Shown one piece after another: positions 1 through 10,800 of a stretch of 64,000 nucleotides of DNA; the stretch's first letter is position 1; every line of letters starts with the position of its first letter. The translations under genes and the position numbers were made by a program. This DNA is from Ziziphus jujuba (lineage: Eukaryota > Streptophyta > Magnoliopsida > Rosales > Rhamnaceae). The DNA lies in assembly GCF_031755915.1 (NCBI RefSeq), contig NC_083379.1, positions 42,292,001 to 42,356,000 on the forward strand. The letters are read 5' to 3'. The notes under the pieces are model-generated. The model was not told the DNA's origin. It searched no databases and saw nothing but the letters and a program-made list of their open reading frames with translations.

Positions 1-3000
1 GCAATTTTTTCCAAAATTCACCATGGGAATTATACCATTTTTCGAATTCACCATCCCACATTTTTCTTTAATAACACCAGCATAAGTCCACCGATAATAA
101 TATACAATTAATTTTTCCCCAAATCATGAAATCAATCAAATAATATTCCAATGACATAATTATATGATTTGAGACCACCAAACTTAAACCAATATTTTCC
201 TCAAAATATTTAAACCAAATCATGCCCAAAAATAATATTAAAATCCAAATACACTTAATTAAATGAAAACACCATGCTCAGACGTAATGAATACAATTAA
301 ATCACAATAATAAAAATCAAGAATTCTTTAATAAAACAAATTTCCATTTAGCATCAATAAACATAATAAAATTTAAATCATAATTTCATAAAATTTGTCT
401 CTTCCACAATAATTCAATATAATCAATTTCGCAAACCTTCAAATTAATTCATACTAAATGTCAGTAGAATCACATACAGTTCCACAAATAATTAAGCATA
501 TAAAGATAGATTCTATTAGCTGTTATAACTTCACAGTAACCTCCCAGTAAAGTTAACAATAATTTAACAGTAGTTTAAAATCTACAGCTTTCCAAATTTA
601 AGAAACATTAATTCAATCCATATTTATGCAATTCAACACAATTGGACATCATCAATATAACAATTACTTAAACATCACACATACATTTTTCAGATTATCG
701 CATTAAAATAATATTATTTTATCCAAAAATGACATCTTTCAAAATATTCAATCACAATTCACAAATAAGGTACCAAATCGAAGCTTATAACGAGGACATA
801 AAGAATATACCTTCAATTTTCCCCACCGCTGCCGGAGATGGTCGAAATTTTCGTCGGAGCCGCTGCCGACTTGCCCCCCCCCCCCCCCCCCCCGGTACAC
901 CATGAACGAGCTTGAATTGGAGAAATTGAAGGTCACCATCAGCTTCAAAGGGTCCAAATTAAGGGGAAGGGACCAGGAACCCGGTCGGAAACGGCAAGAA
1001 TCTGGTGATCGGATGAGCTGCTATCGTCGGCTTCCATGGCAGTTTCCCGGTGCGTCGATAGCTTCCCCGGTGACCTGAGCACACTTCGACGAAGCTCGCA
1101 TGATGGGCTGCCAGTTGGTGTGGTCGGTGCAACTTAGGTGCTCCAGAGCACGGTGGATTCGGCCGGAGAGAGAGGGACGGCTGCTGCCACTTCCACCGCC
1201 CGATCTGGGCGCGTCGCCACCTGACCAGCCACCAAATTTGGCAGCCAAGCTCGCCGGCGGCTGGGCTACGTCTATGGCCGGCGCGTCTGGGCAATGGGTG
1301 GCCAGAAATGGTGAAGGCCGATGTGATGGAATTTGGTGTAGGTTTATGTTGTTGTAACCTAGAGCACAATCATTCAAGGTGTTAGTCAAGAATGATTGTT
1401 GTTGGTTATTGGTTCTTGGTTCTTGATTTTGTTTTTTTTTTTTTTGGGTTTGTTTAGGTTTTTTTTCTGGTTTTAATGGAGGTTTAGGGTTCTTGAGAAG
1501 GCTGTTAGCTTTTGGGAAGAAGAATAAACCAAAAATGTAGTAGTTGAGAGAGAGAGAGCCAAAAATGTTGTTTTTCAAAATCTGTTTTTTGAATATTTTC
1601 TTTCTCAACGGGTTTCATTACAATTTTCATACTTTTAAATACATCAAAAAGACAATAAGGCATGCTCCATATTGAGCAATAAATACAAAAGCATTAAAAG
1701 TAACCAACCAAGCCAAACTACCTCAACTAACTCTAATCAATGTGCTGGGCATGCAAGAAACCTTCTTTAATGGGCAGTTCAGCTTGTCTAAGGCATTTGA
1801 ATTTGAAAAACAGCTCCATTGGACTTGAAACTTGGAGGGAAGCCTTTTTGAATAGTAAAATATGTTCTACCCAAAAACCAGATAAAACAAAGTCCATTTA
1901 CCCATTCAAAAGTAATCAAACCCAAGGCAGTTTTGCCCAGTTTTCTGGGCAACAACACTGCACAAGGGTCAGATTGTTTTGGGCTTAACTCAGCCTTCCA
2001 AGCTCCAAATTGGGCCATTCTTTTTGTTGCTGCTTCCTCTGCATATCTAGTTTATCATATCCAAAATTCAGGTCCAAATACCAAATATAATTCAAACGGC
2101 ATCCAAGGAAGTGGACTTATGTTGCTGGAAATACAATTCCAGCAACTAGACAAAAAAGGCCTTAAGCTAGATAATGAGCTTAGGGCATTACAAAAAGGAT
2201 ATTGTTCTTGAACATTAAAAGATAAAATAAAATGTATAAACATAAACAATGTTTGGTCTTTGATGTTGCAAAACAAAGAGTGCAAGTGTAACCGAACTAC
2301 CTTGCACATTGTGGCAAGATCACCACATTTCAACACGATGGACCCGAGGGAGAGAAGAAAAGAAAAAAGAAGAAGAAAAGAAGAAGGAAGAAGAAGACGG
2401 AAGAAGAAGAGGGATCGGGGGCTGGGTCCCCTTTTTTTCCCACGCGAGGGAAAGAAAAAAAAGAAAAAAAGAAAAAAAGAAAAAAGAAAAAGAAATAAAA
2501 AGGAAATAAAATAAAATAAAATAAAATAAAATAATTAAATAATAATAAAATAATATTATTGTATAAAATAATAATAAAATAATATGGCATTTAACCATGA
2601 TTGACATGTGGCATCTCATCGTTGTGACACATGGCACCTTTTATTAAGTCACATGTGGCACACTGTTCACATATTTAAAAATAATATTAAAATAATACTG
2701 TATTTGAAAAACTCTACGGGTCCATAACTTTCAAACCACATGTCTAAATCGGACGTGCCACTAGTCTACGGACTCATATTGATGAATACTTCACAACCAT
2801 GCATGAGTCAAAGCTCAACTTTGCATGAACAAAAAGTCAACTCCGGCACCCCTTGGACAGTCTTGACCTCAACTTGTTTTGCTCACAACTTTCAAAAGGT
2901 GCTACTAGTCTACAAACTCGTGCCAACGTGTACTTCGTAACGGTACCTTAGTCAGCCTAGAATTCCATCCGAGTCAAAAAGTCAACTTTTGACCCCTTTG

Positions 3001-3070
3001 GTCAACGATCAACGGTCAACCTCGGTCAAAGTTGGAAAATTTCCATTGTACTTTAGGACGGGGTGTTACA
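1..3070 (-). mobile_element. Solo LTR-like element, copy A (left end outside window)
   Basis: This is a minus-strand member of a family with seven copies in the window. Its 5' terminus, TGTAACACCCCGTCC on the minus strand, lies at 3070. The other end is beyond the window, so no target duplication can be checked. It holds the family landmarks: a TTGAC-rich end (about 2990-3045), a GA-rich tract (2345-2520) and a GC-rich core (about 820-1330). A run of about 19 C lies near 874-893. Compared with copy F it has about 1 kb of extra sequence (about 1340-2335). No coding region is recognised; the frames in the GC-rich part are not conserved as protein. Confidence 0.8.
1340..2335. repeat. Extra ~1-kb segment inside copy A, related to 3371-3830
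   Basis: Copies C, F and G lack this block at the matching place. It shares sequence with 3371-3830. Both have a palindrome built on TTGCTGGAAA...TTCCAGCA (near 2117-2145 and 3568-3592). Both end in a GTGGCAAGAT(C/T)ACCAC motif followed by TTCAACAC. The boundaries are approximate and no clear target duplication was found. The class of element is not recognised. Confidence 0.45.
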
Positions 3071-3370
3071 TGTGGAACCAAATGAAAGTCTTTAAAATTC
3101 AAAATTTACACATTTCCCACTCAAAATTATGATACATGACCATTCAACCACCAGCTTCACATGTGAGTGCATAATCATGACAAGAGTGTGTGAGATTTTG
3201 AATTTCAAAAAACTGTCTCTACCTAATCCTATACTACTACTTTGACTATATAGAAAGCTGGGATATCTTCATCCAAATTTCTTGAATTTTGGCATGTGGT
3301 ATGTTGATATATCAAGGATACGATCTGAAGAAGACCAAGTCCAAAAGAATTGGGTAAGACCTCCAATTCA
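3071..3370. other. Intergenic sequence, nothing recognised
   Basis: This AT-rich sequence follows the 5' terminus of copy A. No coding region or repeat was recognised on either strand. Confidence 0.4.
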
Positions 3371-3830
3371 TCTCAAACCCGTGGGCCATAACTGCTGGAA
3401 ATCTTAGCAGTTATGCCAAATTGTAACCTGCGTATCTTGGGCTTGCCAATGCCTTTTTGAGTCATTCTTTTTTATATATTTTCTTTTACATGTCTATTAC
3501 AATATATCCAAAAATCATAAACTCGTTCTAAAAGCTCAGAGAATGCCAGCCCCAAAAATGGACCTATGTTGCTGGAAACACTGTTTCCAGCACATAGCCA
3601 TTTTACAAAATAAAATCAATACCCAACAAAGAGACAATTCCTAAGCTAAATACAATAAAAATTAGGTATTTAAAAGACATTAAAAGGAACATAAAACATA
3701 GACATAAATATTGCATTAGGTCATTCAACAAAATATTTCTTTTAAAGAAAGAAAGAGGGTGCAAACCTTAGTGGATTTTGGTTTGCACAAGGTGGCAAGA
3801 TTACCACCTTTTCAACACCTTATATAGTTA
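3371..3830. repeat. Second copy of the repeat found inside element A
   Basis: It shares the palindromic GCTGGAAACACTGTTTCCAGC block (3568-3592) and the GGCAAGATTACCACC...TTCAACACC end with 1340-2335. A further inverted pair, AACTGCTGG...AGCAGTTA, lies near 3388-3413. No reading frame of note. Confidence 0.45.
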
Positions 3831-3893
3831 AACACAATAAGCATTATGGTTTTTATATGTATTTTTGTACTTGGAACTTTTTAAAAGCTGATG

Positions 3894-4040
3894 TTTAAAT
3901 CTTTAGGAGAACAAATTCATTGCGAGACAATGACCCACAAAAAAAATAAAATATTCATTGCTTGTTGTTTAAATCTTTAGGAGAACAAATTCATTGCGTG
4001 ACAATGACCCACAAAAAAAAAAATATTCATTGCTTGCCAT
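3894..4040. repeat. Direct tandem duplication, period 74 bp
   Basis: Two near-identical units, 3894-3967 and 3968-4040, each contain GGAGAACAAATTCATTGCG followed by ACAATGACCCAC and an A-run. The same GGAGAACAA(A)TTCATT phrase recurs near 18113 and 20389, both close to ankyrin loci. It therefore looks like part of the duplicated flank of this gene family. Confidence 0.7.
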
Positions 4041-4222
4041 TGACCAAAAAAGAATAAAAAATTCCTTGCGTGCGTACTTGATTGTCGTAAACCTTCTAAA
4101 CTGTTGACTAGGGCTGTTAATAAACAGTGAAATTAAAGTTAATACGCCAGGTAAAATATATATAAAAAAAAAGTTTAAAAAGTTAATGTAAAATTTGATA
4201 GTATTTGCTGGCACTAGACATA

Positions 4223-4516
4223 TTGACATGGAGGTGCCAAACCTATGTGAGTTCTTAGGGAAGATCTATTCCTAGAGCAACTTTTATCCGTTGTGTGATG
4301 GCCCTTCCACTTGGCATTGTCGGATCACTAAAGTCGACTTTCATCCCTGCTCGATGGGTGGGTCTTGCAGTCAAGCTCCCTTCTACCTTTGCACTAAAAG
4401 GCCAATCTCTATTTGGTCCAAGGAAACTTTTGCACACCTCCTTTATCTTTTAGGAGGCCTATTCCCCATAGAAACTGTCTACCTAAGACTGTCCTTTGGT
4501 CCATAGGTCCTGACAC
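4223..4516 (-). pseudogene. Plastid 23S rRNA gene fragment in nuclear DNA (NUPT)
   Basis: Read on the minus strand, this matches domain V of plastid-type 23S rRNA. It runs from GTGTCAGGACCTA through the segments I recall as GACAGTTTCTATGGGG, GGAGCTTGACTGCAAGACC, GATCCGACRRTGCC and CGGATAAAAGTT, to GGTTTGGCACCTCC. The order is collinear with the organelle gene. It is not functional: there are many substitutions, mostly transitions as expected after methylation and deamination in the nucleus, and a deletion near 4263-4275. The surrounding plastid operon is not seen. The plastid rather than mitochondrial origin rests on recalled sequence and is likely but not tested by alignment. Confidence 0.85.
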
Positions 4517-5448
4517 ATACATATAGTCCTTAGTGGCCTATGCTAATGCTGTAGTGGAAGAAGATTCTGCCATGGAACTTCTAATTTAACTTTTTGGGAT
4601 GGAAATTTAGAAATGTAATACGAAAAGGGAAAGGAATCCAATTCCAAATTAATAAGAAGATTTTAATATTTCCCCCGTGAAGTGATGCTTTCTGAAGCCT
4701 GTAAAAAGAGAACTTGTTGTTCCACAATGGGTTAGATATGGCACTTGTGTGTGCTATCAAGATGGGACAATTTAAATGGCGATTGACCACTGGTGTAACC
4801 TTCAGGTTTTAGATTTCGCTCAAACTAGACTTCTTCCTAATAAATTCCCTCTAGCATAGTTCATCAATTAGTACATTTCAAGATAGATATGCAAAACAGA
4901 GCTTAATTTATACATATTCAACAAGATAGCTAGGTTGATAAAATCCTATATTTTCTCACAATGATCCTCGAATTCGAATATCCGGATATTCCAATATCAA
5001 AATTCGACTCTTAACATGCCATTTATCTTGTTTATATCCATTGGCAGGCAATGGTTTCCACTTTCCAAGAAGAAAACGGGGAATTTGATGATTAGGACTC
5101 TGTTTTGCTTAAATTTTTGTCTTATTCAATTGGTGGAACTTGATGATAGTTTTTCTTCCTTAGACCACATTTCCTCCACATTTTGTTTGTAACAAAGAGA
5201 GCCAACTCTCAAGAAAAGGATCATAAACACATTCTTTTATTTAATGTGTTTTCACAAATAGTTGAAAACAGAATACTGCTTTCTAGTTTCATGGGCAAAA
5301 AACAGGAACATACATAGGATTCTCCTTTTCATATTATAATTTTACAAGACAATGAATGAAAACTAATTACAACAATGAATCTGCCATTAGTGATCATCAT
5401 CTGAGTTGCAAATTAAGAAAAGCATAAATTTTCAGGTTCTATTCCAAT
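4517..5448. other. Intergenic, partly duplicated flank of ankyrin loci
   Basis: No gene is recognised. The part near 5055-5190 (a CCAAGAAGAA(A)AC...AATTGGTGGAA block) resembles 15840-15950, which lies beyond the 3' end of another ankyrin locus. It is probably shared downstream sequence of the tandem array. Confidence 0.5.
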
Positions 5449-7230
5449 TCATGGCACATGGTGGTTTCTGGTGGATCTGTTATGAATCAATTTATCAAAC
5501 CTTTTCACAAGCCAAAAGAAGCAGCGAAGCACAGAAACTCCAACAAAAACAGCAAGCAGGCAAAGCCAAATGTCTACTGATACATCTTCCATTCCGAAAA
5601 GCTTAGGCGTAAGATGATCTGGAGTTACCATGTTAACTGCATACATATATAGGTAAGCGCCATGAACGTGAGAATGGCACACATGCATACTGTCAACATC
5701 CACATGAAACGCCTATTTTTATTGAGAGCCAATCCGCTAAGTAGCTAAAGGGTGACAGTGAGAGAAGCAACAAAACTCAGAGAATTGTATGTTATGAATT
5801 TGAGGAACCATGTTTCCAGTGGTATGCAAAGACTGAGGTTCCGGCTCCCATATGTTGGTTCCGTTGCAATTCAGTCCTTGAGTGGAATCGCGGACAGTTT
5901 CTTGCCAAACACCACCTGGTGGGTTAATTGCAGCTTGGGAAGCAACTGTCCCAGATACTGTAGCTACACCAATAATGTGCTGCTGCAAAAGGTACTGTTC
6001 AAAAAAAAAAAAAAGACAAAACAAAACAAAACAAAAAGTATACGTACTCAGCGGGTCAGTGGTCAAGCGACGTGAGGCCCAATATACCACTCACTTTATA
6101 CTTTTTTTTCCGAAAATACATGTAATCGTAAGATAGGCTTCTCAAAGTACCATTGGAAGGAATAAAAAAAATCTAGTTAAAAATACAGACACTATATGTA
6201 TAAGAGTTCAAAATATTTCCGGTCTAAAAGTCAAATCAAAATATTAAAAAAATAAAAAATAAAAAATGGTGAACTTTATATTACAATTATTTATTATTAT
6301 TATTATTTTTTATTAAGATAACATTCGAACTTACCATTATTATCCAAGGACACAATATCCTTTGCCACTGTCTGTTCTGCATTGACATTTGTATTACATT
6401 GAAGCTACTAAGAATGAAAAAAATTACATAAGGATGAGTTTGCAAACTATTAATTTGAACTAGGAGTCACTATCCCATCCTCTGAGTGTGGAATAGTTTC
6501 TATATTTCGCCTTAACTTTTTGTTCACCAACCCATCTGAGAAAGCGTATTGGTGGAGATCAATGTGGCCACAACCATCATTGATCCGCATGACTCTTCGA
6601 TCCAATCACCACACTAGTACTGCAGTTTCTGTCTCCATTTGTTCCACCACTTCGTTCTTTCTAAAGGAACCCCCCTGTTTATGGCAGGTAATTAGGCCGC
6701 TCCATTCTTTGTGTTCCAATGCAATATTGTAATCCGTAAAAATATGATGGGTTTTGAAGCTATTGAAGTCTCTTATTGGATTGTTCTCTGACATGTCAAA
6801 AGCTGTGAAACCTCTATGGTTGAAGTTATTTGCTCCGGAATTGAAAGCAAGTAATCCATAGTTTGCAGCTGTCTAGCAGTCATGTACGTAAAAAACTCAT
6901 GTATGGCTAAGAGAGTAAGAAATAAAGAATTAACGAAAACCAATATATAGATATATATGTATATATATATATTTATGTGAATTAATTCAAGTTAAATTTG
7001 CTTTGGCATCACAGCCAAATGGAGAATGGTGTTCCCACCTTCATGGTCCTTGATGTTGAGTATCTCATTCTTATGATAACCCATTCATTCCACTAGCACT
7101 TTCCATAGCATCCAACTTTTATTGAACACAAACGAGGAGAATTGTTTGTCCCTCTACAAGCTTCTCCAAAATCGACTCAGGACGTGTGCTGACAGAGAGT
7201 TTGATTATACAGCCTTTCATAATAGTCCTT
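5449..7230 (-). pseudogene. ANK-PGG pseudogene, locus I
   Basis: Remnant of an ankyrin-repeat protein with a C-terminal PGG domain, a plant plasma-membrane/ER family (ACD6, ITN1, BDA1-like). Read on the minus strand, ankyrin relics lie at about 7230-7000 (an R-P-E-S-I-L-E-K stretch, then G-N-T-I-L-H-L-A-V-M). The exon-2 start follows at about 6870-6780 (N-H-R-G-F-T-A-F-D). The PGG core is near 5990-5890 (A-A-I-N-P-P-G-G-V-W-Q) and the membrane segments lie at 5703-5449 (N-M-V-T-P-D-H-L-T-P-K-L-F-G-M-E-D). The PGG core and the membrane part are in different frames. A stop interrupts the ankyrin part near 7120. The N-terminal ankyrin repeats are absent. About 350 bp between the exon-2 start and the PGG core is poorly conserved. 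Confidence 0.8.
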
Positions 7231-7869
7231 TCTTTCTGTCTCAATCTCTATTAATTAATGGTTTTAGACTTTTTGTGGCTTTGATTAATGGTTTGTTTTG
7301 GGTTTGACTTTAATACTAATATGATTAATTCCTTTTCACCCAAAAAAAAAAAATGCAAATGCTAGCTAGTGGTGAAGCAACATTAGGCCCAATGGTTTAT
7401 CAAAAAACATAAGGCTCAATGGAAAAAATGCTGGCACTCACTTTTTATTTTATTTTATTTGGTCTAATTTATAAAATTTTCCATAACATAGAAATTAGTA
7501 AAAAACTAGGGAAAACTAGGAAAAATATACCAAGGACATAACTAATTTGACAAATAAACAATATGAATAGGAGTATACATCAATTTCAATTCAATAGATT
7601 TAGCCAATAAACTGATTTAGGTCGGTTTTTGAATTCTTTCTATATGAAAAAAAAAAATCAATTCAATCCATTCGTAGTTAGTTTCAATTGATTATTTCTA
7701 CCGATTTGGATTAAAGCCAATTTTTATCCCATCTAAACCAATTTTCAATGTTTAAATTTGAACAAATTTTATATAAAAACTTTATTAGATTAAAAATCCA
7801 TTTTAATAATGTATAAACCATTTAAAAAAAAAAACTAACTACTAATAACAGATCAATTGTAACATGCAT
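7231..7869. other. AT-rich intergenic sequence
   Basis: No gene is recognised. The stretch 7560-7860 is rich in CAATT/AATTG and CCAATTTT-type words like those near 39660-39850 and 14225-14350. These may be decayed MITEs. Confidence 0.35.
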
Positions 7870-10800
7870 TGTAACACCCTGTCCCGAAGTACATTGGAAT
7901 TTCTAAAATTTGATCAAGGTTGACTGGCTTTGATCGTCATTGACCGAGAAAGGATCAAATGTTGACTTTTTTTCGTGATGAAATTTTACATTGACCGAGT
8001 TACCATTAAAAAGTACATGTTGTCACGAGTTCATAGACTAGTAGCACGTCAAAACGGAGCTACGGTTTAAAAGTTATGAGCAAAACAAGTTGAGGTCCAA
8101 ACTGTCCAAGGGGTGCCGGAGTTGACTTTTTGTTCATGCAAAGTTGAGCTTTGACTCATGCATGGTTGTAAAGTACTCATTAATACGAGTTCATAGACTA
8201 GCAGCACGCTTAAATTGGACATCTGGTTAAAAAGTTATGGACATGTAAATTTTTTTGAATACCGTAATATTTTAATATATTTTGACTTGAATGAACAGTA
8301 TGTGCCACGTGTCGTATTTTCAGCCAATTCCATGAGTGAACAGTATCACCCACAGGTGGTTTTTATTTTGGCAAAACACGGGAGCTGGGGAGAGGAGAGA
8401 GAAAGAGGCGAGGAGAGAGAGAAAGAGAGAGCTAGAGAGAGAAACCAATAGGCCACCGTTGTTCACCCCTTTCCGGCCACTAGAGCAGTGTGCCACCCTA
8501 GCTTGAAGCCCACTTGAAAACCGGCCGGCCAGCCAAAAATCACGGCCAACCGACCGCCGACGTGCTCGGATCAAGGCTTTTTCCGGTGAAGGCGTCGATA
8601 ACTTCAAACCCATATTTCTCCCTATTCCAGCCTCCGTTTGCCTCACCGCCAGTCCCGTTGAGTTATCCATCACCAGATCTACCACTTCACCAAGTATCAC
8701 GGCCAGTGGCCACCGGACGCGCTGCCGGCGGTGGCGGATTTTGGTGACCATGGCGGCTCACCGGAAAACCCAATTCCGGTAAGTTTCCGATCACCCCACC
8801 TATCCTTCCCCACTAATTCGACCTCCCTAAATCCAAATCCGAGGTTGTTTTCCTCCAATTTGCGACAGATTGAGAGAATCGAGGACTTGAATTCCGAGAG
8901 CTTTCCGGCGAGATCCCGGCCACCACGGGTCCGATCTCCGGAAGATAAGCCTCAATCCACGATCCTCGTTCCATAAGCTTCGATTCGGTATATTACTCGT
9001 AAATTTTGGTTAACGTTTGTGTTAAACCCCCGGGTACCGGGTATTATTTATCCGAATAAAATATTAATTTATTTGAGTTGTATAATATTGTTGTTTTAGG
9101 AGCACGTGTGCGTCGTGGAATTGATCCCATGGAGGATCTTGGGTTAATTGCGTGCTCGAGGTGAGTGACCCACCTTCAAAATTATTTTGGGATGTTCAAA
9201 TATATATATTTTGTATTAATTGGTTATTTGAAGAATATATTTTATGTGTTGAATATTTAGTAAATTTATATTTGAAATCTTGATGCTAAATTTGAAAAAA
9301 TTATAATTATTTGTGCATCAAAAAAAATATTTTGATTTCAAGAATTTTAGGGATATGGAATTTTATTAATAATTGTTAAATTTTATTGTTGGAATATTGT
9401 GTAATTTGAAAGTTTTCATGTGAATTTTAATATATATTTAATATTAGAAGGAATTTCCATTTAATTTTACAATGCCGATTTATAATGATTTTAATATATG
9501 TGTTGTTGCGAAAAATGTATTTGGGATTTTAAAGGAATTATGATTTAAGGTTTTTAATTAATTATTGTTGAGTTTGATGTTGATTTTATAATGTATAACA
9601 AATGCGTTTACATTATTTTGAGAATATATGAATTTCATGTGGTTTTTATAATATTTTTGGTATTATTTGATTTTAAATAATTCAAGGAAAATATTGGTTT
9701 AATTTTGGTGGTTTCAAATTATATAATTATGCCATTGGAATATTATTTGATTGATATTATGATTTAGGGAAAAATTATTTGTATATTATTATCGGTGGAT
9801 TTATGCTGAAAATATTAAAGAAAAATGTGGAAATGTGAGTTTGAAAAATGATATAATTCCCACGGTGAATTTTGGAAAAATTGCGTATTTTAATAATAAA
9901 CTTGGTTATTTGTTTTAGACACACTCATACAGTACTGGTATTCTATACTGTATATGTGGATGAGCGCGCAAATTATAATGTCTCCCGTGAGATGCCATTG
10001 GACCAAGGGTAGGCAAGTTCTATATGGGGCACATAAGCCGCCCCCCTCCATGGCTGGGTTGACGGTTTAAGCAGTGGTGCTGTCAGGACGCTGAAGCGAT
10101 AGTATGCAAGTTTCTCTCTGTAACCTCCTGCGAGATGGTGCTCGGGACGCTGGATTTCATAAGGCATCACTGGTGTATAGTGTGCTGCGTCAAGTATCAT
10201 TTTTCAGATATAAATTTCAAATCTTAAAGTTTTAAAGCAGCATTTAAATTAAATGAATTTAATTTATTTTATCACCTATTTCCAATTAATATTTTCTAAA
10301 ATGTATTCATTCATATTTTATGACCCTTATTTTAAATTAATGTTTTTAAAATGTATCTTGTCATATTTTTATTATATAGATTGATTGAACATTTCAAAAT
10401 GAATTTTATCATATATTTCTATCACTTATTTTACCTAATTGAATATAATTATTTAAATTATATTTTTGGCGTCGTTTATTTTAGTTTATTAAATCAATTT
10501 GTATGAATTATATATTGAAATTCAATTTTATATTATATTTCTTTAATGCAAGTATTTTAAATTTATTTTGTTATATGTTATTGTAATTTATTTGTATTTG
10601 CAATATTTAATTATTTATTAAATTAATTATTCCTTGATTTTTTGGGGCATAAAAGATTGGGTTTTGCGAAAATGTTTTAAAAGGGGATCCTTTCCAACGG
10701 AATGAATGGTGAGGGTTGTGAGATAAAATATTATTTTCAATTAATTATTATTTATTTACTTATTTGTTGTTAATTATTCAAATGTGCTATAATTATCGTT

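Noticed and set aside
959..1608. Proline- and arginine-rich frames in the GC-rich core of element A; similar at 8320-8976, 12557-12992, 40560-41426, 47883-48317 and 52137-52631
   Set aside because: The frames differ from copy to copy and have no family motifs. The DNA is conserved as LTR rather than as protein.
2260..2637. Lysine/arginine/glutamate-rich and mirror phenylalanine/serine-rich frames; the same at 12726-13177, 46659-47035 and 51952-52204
   Set aside because: These are translations of the GA/AAG-rich tracts of the LTR family and are not conserved as protein.
4255..4506. Open frames of 60 and 71 codons on both strands
   Set aside because: They overlap the plastid 23S rRNA fragment and are by-products of that non-coding sequence.
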